This document shows positions 1 through 6,288 of a stretch of 15,927 nucleotides of DNA, in pieces. Each line of letters begins with the position of its first letter. Within the stretch, counting starts at the first letter, position 1. The DNA comes from CAZPRY01 sp964589175. GTDB lineage: Bacteria > Fidelibacterota > UBA2242. The notes beneath the pieces are model-generated. The model saw only the letters and a list, made by a program, of their open reading frames with translations. It did not search any database and was not told where the DNA came from. The position numbers and the translations under genes are program-made. Where the stretch lies: positions 1 to 15,927 of the forward strand of contig CAZPRY010000067.1 of the NCBI GenBank assembly GCA_964589175.1, in the 5' to 3' direction.

Positions 1-97
1 TATTCATTTTTACCCTCTAATATACGCCTTGGTACGCATTTGGGGGATGAACCTCTTTATAAAGGGAGAAGGTCACCCTGTTTCGTCGATAGATCGC

Positions 98-109
98 ATG
101 AACGTTCAT
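98..109. repeat. 12-bp perfect palindrome upstream of the first gene
   Basis: ATGAACGTTCAT equals its own reverse complement and lies about 80 nt before the start codon at 188. It could be an operator for a dimeric regulator, but I see no convincing -35/-10 pair beside it, so the role is only a guess. The rest of positions 1-187 shows no gene that I can support, only the GAGG ribosome site at 179-182 for the following gene. Confidence 0.25.
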
Positions 110-187
110 TATCCGGTTGTATTTCCGGCCATCCGATCCGAAATTTGGCGGGGTGCGTCTGAACGAAATTTATAACCTGAGGAATAC

Positions 188-1288
188 ATGCAACGTTTGA
201 TTTTTATTCTATTAATCGGCGTCCTGGCCGGGGCCCAGGTAATGATCGTCCAAACCGATGTCGGCGAACGACAGTACAGCTACGATCAAATCCGCCAGCT
301 GCGTTTCCGCGACAACGGATCGCAAACGAATCCCGCCCTGAATATTCACACGCCGGCCGGAATTCGCCAGCTGCGTCTGGCTGTCACCGACAGCCTCACG
401 ATTGTCGGTGACAGCCTGCTGGTCGTCTATCAGGACACCCTGCGCCTGGATTTTCGGCTGGATGAAATCGATTATCTCAGCTTCGGTCCGGTCTACATGC
501 CGGATCGCCGGGCCGGGGCGCAGACCGGATCGCAATTCATGAACTCGGTCAAGCTTCCGGTACAGCCGGCCACGCGCGAAGCAAGAATCCGCTCCCAGAT
601 TCTGAAAGGCAATGTGCCGGATTTCTTCCGCCGGCCGGTGCGGCTCAGCTCTCAGTTCAAAGACGCCAACAACGTAACCCACACGGTGGAATATGATGTT
701 ATGCCGGATTATCTGGCGGTCGGTTCGAACGAGGATTGGTGCCGCGTGCCGATGACCCCGCAGGTGGCTCAGGCCATCGCCGATTCATTTCATTGCACGC
801 TGCCGACAACTAAATTGGTGGACGATATCTGGAAGCATGCCGTCCTGAAACTCGATCCGATATTCTATACCCCGGTCGGAACAGAAAACAATGAAGTCCC
901 TAAATTCATCCTGCACAACCGGGAAATCGAAGCCCAGCGGATCGCCATGGGCGGAATGCCCGGCGAGCTGATTGCGGGGATAAAAAAGGACGTCGTCATC
1001 TGCAATGTGATCAAGGATAAATCCGATTATGTGGCCATCTACGGCTGGCACTATCCGAGCGGTTCGCCGATTCAATCATTGTATACTAGACACACCGCGG
1101 ATTACGTTGATTATAGTCACGGCATCCGGCTGATCGGCAATATCATGAAGGTGGATGGGGTGGAGATGGCGGTGCGCGAGATCCTCACCGATTCCGTTTT
1201 GTTCCGGCTGATCAGCAATGAATCAGCAATTATGCGTCAGCCATATTATATCTATTCGAAATCCGGAGATTCAGATGAAAGCAATTAA
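188..1288 (+). CDS. Exported protein of an uncharacterised conserved family, with N-terminal DG/I-x-x-I-x-F-type motifs
   Basis: This is a 366-residue protein of unknown function. Residues 1-16 look like a signal peptide (basic Q-R, then ILLIGVLAGA). A short motif of a beta-turn followed by I/L-x-x-L-x-F occurs at about 20-40 (ending IRQLRF) and again at about 78-99 (ending IDYLSF). The main domain, about 135-355, is dense in residues that look conserved: PDYLAVGSNEDWCRVPMT (173-190), LPTTKLVDDIW (205-215), HN (243-244), KKDVV (266-270), GWHYPSGSPIQ (286-296), H302 and DYSHGIRL (308-315). From memory this resembles a widespread secreted family of unknown function. The clustered His, Asp and Lys suggest an enzyme, but no known catalytic motif is visible. 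The ATG at 188 has GAGG at 179-182. The gene overlaps the next by 14 bases, suggesting translational coupling. No sorting domain is seen. Confidence 0.8.
   Translation: MQRLIFILLIGVLAGAQVMIVQTDVGERQYSYDQIRQLRFRDNGSQTNPALNIHTPAGIRQLRLAVTDSLTIVGDSLLVVYQDTLRLDFRLDEIDYLSFGPVYMPDRRAGAQTGSQFMNSVKLPVQPATREARIRSQILKGNVPDFFRRPVRLSSQFKDANNVTHTVEYDVMPDYLAVGSNEDWCRVPMTPQVAQAIADSFHCTLPTTKLVDDIWKHAVLKLDPIFYTPVGTENNEVPKFILHNREIEAQRIAMGGMPGELIAGIKKDVVICNVIKDKSDYVAIYGWHYPSGSPIQSLYTRHTADYVDYSHGIRLIGNIMKVDGVEMAVREILTDSVLFRLISNESAIMRQPYYIYSKSGDSDESN
1265..1268 (+). promoter_or_regulatory. Ribosome binding site deciding the start at 1275
   Basis: GGAG lies 6 nt before the ATG at 1275, inside the end of the preceding gene. 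The protein from that ATG begins directly with a signal peptide. The longer reading from 1218 would put about 19 non-hydrophobic residues in front of it, so 1275 is preferred. Confidence 0.7.
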
Positions 1289-2987
1289 ATACATTGCCGG
1301 TTTCTTGATTGTTCTATCGTTAGGTTTCGGGCAATCCTATCGCCTGGAAATTGAATTCTCCGATGGTGCAGTTGAATCAATGGACGTAGGTTCTATTCAA
1401 CAGATCAGTTTTCTAGACAGCAGTGCGCTCGGAAAAGTTCGCCTGGTTCAACCATACAACGGGCAGACGCGGGTTCCGGTCTCGCCGGTGTTGCGCTGGT
1501 CGCTGATCAGCGGGAGCCGCTATGACCTGCAATTGGCCGTGGACAGTAATTTTACGGATTTACGCATTAATGAGACTGCCTTGGATACAAACCGATTTAC
1601 AATTGGCATCCCGCTGGAATATGGTACCCGCTATTTTTGGCGGGTTCGGGCCGTAGAGATGGATAAGTGGTCGGATGTCTGGCATTTCACAACTTTTTTA
1701 CCGTTGCCGCCCGGGCCTGTGAAATCTTTCTGTCTCCGGGGGCAGAGCGCAACCGCTATCCGGGTGGATTATCTGTTGCCCGATGACGCGGATAATGTCT
1801 GGGCTTATTGGGGCACGGACGGAGTTTCTTTCGCGGATTCTGCTGTTTTGAGCAACGATAATTTGCTGATCGAGGGATTGCAGCTGGAAACGCTGTACTA
1901 TATTCATTTGTGCGCTGCCAGCGCCGGCGAACGCGGTGACTTCTCCGAATTGCTATGCGCCCTGCCGTCCAATCTGACCGAAGAAGTTTTGATTGTGAAT
2001 GGATTTGACCGGGCGACAACGGGCAACAGCTATGATTTCGTGCGGGAGCACGCCCCGACAATTGTCGGTAATGGTTTCGGCCTGGCGTCCTGCACAAATG
2101 AAGCCTATAAAGACGGTTTGCTGCTCCTGGAAGATTTCGCCGTCGTAGATTACATCCTCGGCGAAGAGAGTACGGCGGACGAAACTTTTGGCAGCAACGA
2201 GCAGGAACGCATCCGGGATTATCTGAAACAGGGTGGGAATTTGCTCGTTTCGGGAAGCGAACTGGCTTGGGATCTGGACGAAAAAGGCAACTCTTCCGAT
2301 AGAACCTTCTGCCATAAATATTTGAAAATCGGTTATGCGGCGGATGCGCCGCACGGTCAGGCCGGATCGGCCTATTCGGCGGAGCCTGTCGAGGGCGGTT
2401 TTATGGCCGGCCACGCCACGGTCAATTTCGACAACGGCAGTCACGGCAGTTACAATGTCAAATGGCCGGATGTCTTTGCGACCGCAAACGGTTCGACGGG
2501 ATTTCTGGCTTATACCGGCTTGGCGGTCAGTAGCGGCTACGCGGGCGTCTGCTCGGAGGGGCTCGTTCCGGAAGGTTCCGCTCCGGCCAAAGTCGTTGCG
2601 CTCGGTTTTCCGTTTGAAACCATCTACCCCGAAGACCTGCGTAGCAGTTTTATGCAGCGTATTCTGGCCTATTTTCAACAACCCTTCACGGCCGTCAATC
2701 CCGATGCCAATTCTGCTGTACCTTTGACTTACCGGCTCTTTCAGAATTATCCTAACCCGTTCAATCCGCAGACGACGATTGAATACCAGCTGCCGGAAGT
2801 GCAGATGGTGCAGCTACGGATTTATAATTTGCGGGGCAATGAGGTTGCCACTCTGGTCAACCGGGAACAGCCGACAGGTGTATACCGGATTGTTTATGAC
2901 GCGTCTGATTTGCCGAGCGGGAGTTACCTATATGAGCTGCGGGCGGGTGATTTCGTCGCGCACCGAAAACTCTGCTTGCTGAAGTAA
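1275..2987 (+). CDS. T9SS-exported multidomain protein: Fn3-like repeats, xanthan-lyase-like domain, C-terminal sorting domain
   Basis: This is a 570-residue secreted protein. Residues 1-20 form a signal peptide ending LGFGQ. Residues 22-46 repeat the N-terminal motif of the upstream gene (FSDGAVESMDVGSIQQISF). Residues 55-141 form an Fn3-like domain of the type with a VPVSPVLRW start, YFWRVRA core and WHFTT end. Residues 146-230 look like a second, more divergent Fn3 domain. Residues 236-468 match the alpha/beta region found in proteins annotated as xanthan lyase or golvesin-linked: VLIVNGFDR, YILGEEST, GGNLLVSGSELAWDL and VALGFPFETI. Its activity is unproven and I would not call it an enzyme. 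Residues 484-570 are a classic T9SS type A sorting domain (QNYPNPFNP, IYNLRGNEV, SGSYLYEL, ending in KLCLLK), indicating export to the outer surface or medium. It is coupled to the upstream gene by a 14-base overlap. Confidence 0.88.
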   Translation: MKAIKYIAGFLIVLSLGFGQSYRLEIEFSDGAVESMDVGSIQQISFLDSSALGKVRLVQPYNGQTRVPVSPVLRWSLISGSRYDLQLAVDSNFTDLRINETALDTNRFTIGIPLEYGTRYFWRVRAVEMDKWSDVWHFTTFLPLPPGPVKSFCLRGQSATAIRVDYLLPDDADNVWAYWGTDGVSFADSAVLSNDNLLIEGLQLETLYYIHLCAASAGERGDFSELLCALPSNLTEEVLIVNGFDRATTGNSYDFVREHAPTIVGNGFGLASCTNEAYKDGLLLLEDFAVVDYILGEESTADETFGSNEQERIRDYLKQGGNLLVSGSELAWDLDEKGNSSDRTFCHKYLKIGYAADAPHGQAGSAYSAEPVEGGFMAGHATVNFDNGSHGSYNVKWPDVFATANGSTGFLAYTGLAVSSGYAGVCSEGLVPEGSAPAKVVALGFPFETIYPEDLRSSFMQRILAYFQQPFTAVNPDANSAVPLTYRLFQNYPNPFNPQTTIEYQLPEVQMVQLRIYNLRGNEVATLVNREQPTGVYRIVYDASDLPSGSYLYELRAGDFVAHRKLCLLK

Positions 2988-2997
2988 ACCGGAAGCA

Positions 2998-3018
2998 GGA
3001 CAAACTCTCAGTTTGTCC
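2998..3018. repeat. Perfect hairpin after the T9SS cargo gene
   Basis: Arms GGACAAACT (2998-3006) and AGTTTGTCC (3010-3018) are perfect reverse complements around the 3-nt loop CTC. It sits 10 nt after the stop codon at 2987. No T-run follows, so it may be a 3' mRNA-stabilising or Rho-dependent structure, or half of a REP-like pair with the second hairpin at 3081-3102, which also begins GGACAA and ends TGTCC. Confidence 0.6.
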
Positions 3019-3070
3019 GAAACATGATATCCGGAAATGGTAAAACCACAGATTATCAGAGCTGATCTTC

Positions 3071-3117
3071 CCAAAAATTTGGACAAGCAGGAGCACCTGT
3101 CCTACGGGCGTTTTTGG
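3071..3117. repeat. Nested inverted repeat, REP-like
   Basis: Outer arms CCAAAAA (3071-3077) and TTTTTGG (3111-3117) enclose an inner element at 3081-3102 that starts GGACA and ends TGTCC, with CAGG/CCTG inside. It lies in the 245-bp spacer between two unrelated genes and shares its GGACAA...TGTCC ends with the hairpin at 2998-3018. This is probably a small dispersed intergenic repeat; a terminator role is possible. Confidence 0.4.
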
Positions 3118-3170
3118 ATTACTTTTGCCCGTGATCACAGGATATCAGGCATTAATTGTGTAATCTTCTG

Positions 3171-3199
3171 TTGAATATTTCGGTAAGACTGCGTACAAT
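3171..3199 (+). promoter_or_regulatory. Sigma-70-type promoter of the lytic transglycosylase gene
   Basis: The -35 box is TTGAAT (3171-3176) and the -10 box is TACAAT (3194-3199), with a spacer of exactly 17 nt. Transcription would start near 3206, giving a leader of about 27 nt with the AAGGGG ribosome site at 3221-3226. This makes the downstream gene a likely independent unit. Confidence 0.6.
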
Positions 3200-3232
3200 A
3201 CAAGTGAATTCATCATAATAAAGGGGTGGTCT

Positions 3233-4420
3233 ATGAAGAGAACAATCACGTTTCTGGTCGGAGGCGCAATTTTATTGTTCACGGGATCGATCGGCGTCGG
3301 CCAGGAGGATATCGATTCCATCATAAAAGCGGAAGAGAAAGCTTTGCAGGAGATTATGGACAAGGACCAGGCCTACAAAGACCGCGTGGAAGAATTTACG
3401 AGGCTTTATCAGGCTCGTATTACCAAGGAATACGAAGAATATGAGGCCGCCGAAGCCCGCCGCCTGAAGGATATGGAGGATGCGATCCGTAAAAAATGGG
3501 CAGATTTTCGCTTTGACACACAGGAAGAGATGGTGGATTATAGCGCCGACCTGAATGCCCGCAGCAGTGTGAATTTCAAAGAGGGTACGGTTGAAGTTGA
3601 GGTTATCGAAGATGCGGGGGATGCCGCCGCCCAGCAAAAAGCCGCGGAAGAGATCAAGAAAAAACTGGCCGAATTGGCTGTGAAAAAATCTGCTGATAAC
3701 AAGCCCATATTGAAAGATCAGGTCCGGTTGAAACCCGGGAAAAATGTCACCGCCCAAAACGCGCAGGAATTTGCCGAAGAAGTGGTTAAAGAGAAGCCCC
3801 TAAAAAAGAAAACCTATTCTGCGCCGGACGGGAAAGAACGCGTGAAATATTCCGTGACGGTGCCGATGGTTCCCAACCATATCGAGATTCGCGCCAAAGA
3901 GTTCAGACAGGATGTCTGCGATCAGTCGCGTCGTTTTAATATCGACCCGCGTGTGACTTTTGCAGTAATGCACACCGAGTCCTACTTCAATCCGCGGGCG
4001 CGGTCGTACGTGCCGGCTTTCGGTTTGATGCAACTGGTGCCTAAATCGGGAGCGCGGGATGCCTACATTTACGTCTATAAAAAAGACCGTTTACTGCAGG
4101 GTGATTACCTTTTTGTGCCTAAAAACAACATCGAACTTGGCTGCGCCTATCTGAGCAAGATTCGACATGTCTATTTTGGCGGTGTGAAGGATGATAAAAA
4201 AGCCTATTATTGTGCCATTGCGGCCTACAATACCGGTGCCGGGAATGTTGCCCGGGCGCTGACCGGCACAACCAAGCTGGGAGCTGCGATCGATGTTGTG
4301 AATTCACATGACGCCCAATGGGTTTATGAGCGTCTGCTCCGGTCTTTGCCGTACGAGGAAACCAAGAAATACATCCGGACAGTGACAGAGCGGATCGGAA
4401 TTTATGAGTCCTGGATGTAA
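3233..4420 (+). CDS. MltC-like lytic murein transglycosylase
   Basis: It is predicted to cleave the MurNAc-GlcNAc bond of peptidoglycan in the periplasm, forming 1,6-anhydroMurNAc ends. The protein has 395 residues. Residues 1-23 are a signal peptide (MKRTI, then a hydrophobic core, ending GVGQ). There is no lipobox cysteine, unlike the E. coli MltC lipoprotein. Residues 25-90 are highly charged and probably coiled-coil. Residues 95-190 resemble the MltC N-terminal domain (VDYSADLNARSSVNFKEGTVEVEV). Residues 215-392 form an SLT goose-lysozyme-like domain: HTESYFNP (247-254, with E249 the likely catalytic acid), AFGLMQLVP (262-270), a YLFVPKNNIELGCAYL segment and AAYNTGAGNVARA (330-342). AAGGGG lies 6 nt before the ATG. 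The gene has its own promoter and converges on the - strand gene ending at 4492. The assignment to the MltC type rests on motif order and is fairly firm. Confidence 0.92.
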   Translation: MKRTITFLVGGAILLFTGSIGVGQEDIDSIIKAEEKALQEIMDKDQAYKDRVEEFTRLYQARITKEYEEYEAAEARRLKDMEDAIRKKWADFRFDTQEEMVDYSADLNARSSVNFKEGTVEVEVIEDAGDAAAQQKAAEEIKKKLAELAVKKSADNKPILKDQVRLKPGKNVTAQNAQEFAEEVVKEKPLKKKTYSAPDGKERVKYSVTVPMVPNHIEIRAKEFRQDVCDQSRRFNIDPRVTFAVMHTESYFNPRARSYVPAFGLMQLVPKSGARDAYIYVYKKDRLLQGDYLFVPKNNIELGCAYLSKIRHVYFGGVKDDKKAYYCAIAAYNTGAGNVARALTGTTKLGAAIDVVNSHDAQWVYERLLRSLPYEETKKYIRTVTERIGIYESWM

Positions 4421-4491
4421 GGAAGGACTTTCGGTATCGGCACTCCGCTCGCCTGAGTCGGTACGCGGATATTAATAAAAGTTTTCAATCT

Positions 4492-6009
4492 CTAAATCGC
4501 ACGGCCGGTTGGCACCGGGAATGTTATATTGTCCACAAAAATATCTTGGAATTCGGGATCCTCGGCCAGGGGGATGTGTCGGGTAATTGACACAATGCGT
4601 TCAATCTGATCGTCATTAAAGAGGGCCAGTTTGGCGCCGCGCAGGGCGCTGTTTCCGGCCGCTTCGATTTTTTCCCGCTGCAAGGGGATGAGGCCGATAT
4701 CGACGGCGCTTTGGGTGTCGATATAATTTCCGAAGGCGCCGGAAAAGTACAATTTGTTGATATCATCGGGCTTCAGCTTGAAATTCTTCAGCAGAATCTC
4801 GATACCGGCAGCGATGGCGGCTTTGGCCAGCTGCAACTCGCGAATATCGCGCTGCGTCAATCGGACCGGTGGCAGGAGCCCGATGTCGTCGTAGCCGTTC
4901 GTGATTTTTCCACTCGTATCGATTTTTTTCATCCTTAGAGCGACGGTGACTGCGTCCACCAGGCCGCTACCGCAAATTCCGGTTGCTTTGCGGTCCTTTC
5001 CGCCGATTACTTCGAAACTCATTTTGTCTTCCTGAAGAGAAATGTGCGCAATGGCCCCAAGGGTGGCACGCATGCCCATCGCGATTTTAGCGCCCTCGAA
5101 GGCTGGTCCGGCGGCCGTGGAAGCCACCAGGATACGCTCCCGGTTCCCGAAAACGATCTCGCCGTTGGTGCCCAGATCGATCAGGCCGGTAACTTCCTCG
5201 AAATTGTATATGCCCGTCGCCAGAATGCCCGCTAAAATGTCACTGCCGACAAACCCGCCCAGGCAGGGCAGGAATCGAATCCGGGGATTAGCGGAGAGAT
5301 TCCAACTTAGTTCCCGGGAAGTGAATTGAAATGTCTGGCAATAGGCGGTCTCGAACGGGAACTTTGAAAGCGGCGCGACATCGACGCCGCAGAAAAGATG
5401 ATGCATGACGCTGTTGCCGACGATGACGATTTCCTGAATTTGATCCCGGTCGGCCTGAGCCTGTTCGATCAGGCTATCAACGTACTCGCCGATCTGGCGG
5501 CGGATCATCTCGCGTAATACCTGCGCGCCGTTGTTCGCAAGGGCAAATTCCAGCCGGGTCATGATGTCCGCGCCATAACGGCCTTGTGAGTTGAGACCGG
5601 AAACAACTCCCTGGATGCTGCCGTCTCGCAGGTTAATAAGCTGAGTGGCGAGGGTGGTTGTCCCCAGATCGACGGCAATTCCCAGACCGCTCTTGCCAGT
5701 GCCTTCGATGCGGGATTGATCTTCCAGGATGGGCATCCGCCACTGAGCCAGTTCAAGTGTAACATCTTTGATAACCCGGCTGCGACAGGCCAGACGCCAG
5801 CCTTTGCTATAATCCGCATCGCCGAGGATCAGTTGTTGATCAGCCGAGATCTCCAGTTCACCCCGGATAACGCGGACCCGGCAGCCTTTACAGCGTCCTT
5901 TTCCGCCGCAGGGGAATTCGACGCCGAAATCGAAAAGTACATCCTGAAGCGGCGTGCCGACAGCAACGTCAATCTTTTTTCCCAGCGGGTAGAGTTCGAT
6001 TTTAGGCAA
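4492..6009 (-). CDS. RACo-like reductive activator of corrinoid proteins (2Fe-2S ferredoxin domain plus ASKHA/DUF4445 ATPase)
   Basis: Proteins of this type (COG3894) use ATP and an electron from their own 2Fe-2S cluster to return inactive Co(II) corrinoid proteins to Co(I) in methyl-transfer pathways in the cytoplasm. The 505-residue protein begins with a ferredoxin fold (about 1-90) with cluster ligands C34, C40, C43 and C75 (CGGKGRCKGC, then ACRS). The ASKHA part follows: VDLGTTT (113-119, phosphate loop), GNSVMHHLF (198-206), DLGTNGEI (278-285), ASTAAGPAFEG (296-306), CGSGLVDA (346-353) and SGAFGNYID (423-431). It is shorter than the roughly 630 residues I recall for Carboxydothermus RACo, with little linker between ferredoxin and ATPase. 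The start is TTG, since no in-frame ATG or GTG precedes it before a stop codon. No corrinoid protein, methyltransferase or other C1 gene is in the window, so its partner must be elsewhere. It is transcribed towards the transglycosylase gene and away from the receptor operon. Confidence 0.92.
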   Translation of the reverse strand: MPKIELYPLGKKIDVAVGTPLQDVLFDFGVEFPCGGKGRCKGCRVRVIRGELEISADQQLILGDADYSKGWRLACRSRVIKDVTLELAQWRMPILEDQSRIEGTGKSGLGIAVDLGTTTLATQLINLRDGSIQGVVSGLNSQGRYGADIMTRLEFALANNGAQVLREMIRRQIGEYVDSLIEQAQADRDQIQEIVIVGNSVMHHLFCGVDVAPLSKFPFETAYCQTFQFTSRELSWNLSANPRIRFLPCLGGFVGSDILAGILATGIYNFEEVTGLIDLGTNGEIVFGNRERILVASTAAGPAFEGAKIAMGMRATLGAIAHISLQEDKMSFEVIGGKDRKATGICGSGLVDAVTVALRMKKIDTSGKITNGYDDIGLLPPVRLTQRDIRELQLAKAAIAAGIEILLKNFKLKPDDINKLYFSGAFGNYIDTQSAVDIGLIPLQREKIEAAGNSALRGAKLALFNDDQIERIVSITRHIPLAEDPEFQDIFVDNITFPVPTGRAI

Positions 6010-6017
6010 GATCGGAT

Positions 6018-6022
6018 TCCTT
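6018..6022 (-). promoter_or_regulatory. Ribosome site supporting the TTG start of the RACo-like gene
   Basis: On the - strand AAGGA lies 8 nt before the TTG at 6009. The first ATG inside the frame is around residue 92, which would remove the whole 2Fe-2S domain, so TTG is the credible start. No clear -35/-10 pair for this gene is seen in 6023-6140. Confidence 0.6.
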
Positions 6023-6143
6023 AGATATTGGGCAGATAAAATTTAGACAAAAGTCCGAACAAATGGTAGTGTGCAAATAACTCGTTTGGGAGCGAAAAAG
6101 ACACTTTATCGCAAAGAGGAGAGCCCTGAGATCGATTATTTCC

Positions 6144-6172
6144 TTGACTATAAAAGGACGATTAAATAAAAT
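6144..6172 (+). promoter_or_regulatory. Promoter of the TonB receptor operon
   Basis: The -35 box TTGACT (6144-6149) and -10 box TAAAAT (6167-6172) have a 17-nt spacer ending GATTAAA. Transcription would begin near 6179, leaving a leader of about 110 nt before the ATG at 6289. The promoter of the facing hydrolase operon has the same -35 box, the same spacer length and the same ATTAAA spacer end. Confidence 0.6.
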
Positions 6173-6178
6173 AGTAAC

Positions 6179-6198
6179 AGTAGGCCAGTATGGGTTAG
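6179..6198 (+). promoter_or_regulatory. Putative operator shared with the hydrolase operon
   Basis: AGTAGGCCAGTATGGGTTAG matches the element at 15698-15679 on the - strand in 16 of 20 positions. It sits at the predicted transcription start, a usual place for repressor binding. A 10-mer TAACAGTAGG overlapping its left end (6175-6184) also occurs just before the -35 box of the other operon (15741-15732, - strand). Further down the leader, GTTAG (6194-6198) and CTAAC (6209-6213) form a small inverted repeat. The likely binder is the GntR-type regulator encoded at 11660-12634; this is inference. Confidence 0.45.
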
Positions 6199-6278
6199 GT
6201 TAAATGTTCTAACAATGGATTCTGAAAGCAAAATAGTGTAAATAAAAGGACTTTGTTAACTGGCGTAGGTCTTAGATT

Positions 6279-6283
6279 GGGAG
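6279..6283 (+). promoter_or_regulatory. Ribosome binding site deciding the receptor start at 6289
   Basis: GGGAG lies 5 nt before the ATG at 6289, which opens directly on a signal peptide. The in-frame TTG at 6253 would add 12 residues in front and has a weaker upstream context, so 6289 is chosen. Confidence 0.65.
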
Positions 6284-6288
6284 ATTTA

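Noticed and set aside
1218..1274. N-terminal extension of the T9SS cargo gene from the ATG at 1218.
   Set aside because: It would bury the signal peptide behind 19 residues; the ATG at 1275 has GGAG at 6 nt.
1953..2681. A long - strand open frame (242 codons) opposite the T9SS cargo gene.
   Set aside because: The + strand frame has clear domains throughout. The antisense frame shows no domain and reflects codon bias of the real gene.
4421..4491. Imperfect inverted repeat in the gap between the transglycosylase and RACo-like genes, as a terminator.
   Set aside because: The arms around GGTATCGGCACTC and GAGTCGGTAC do not pair without several mismatches or bulges, and no T-run follows.
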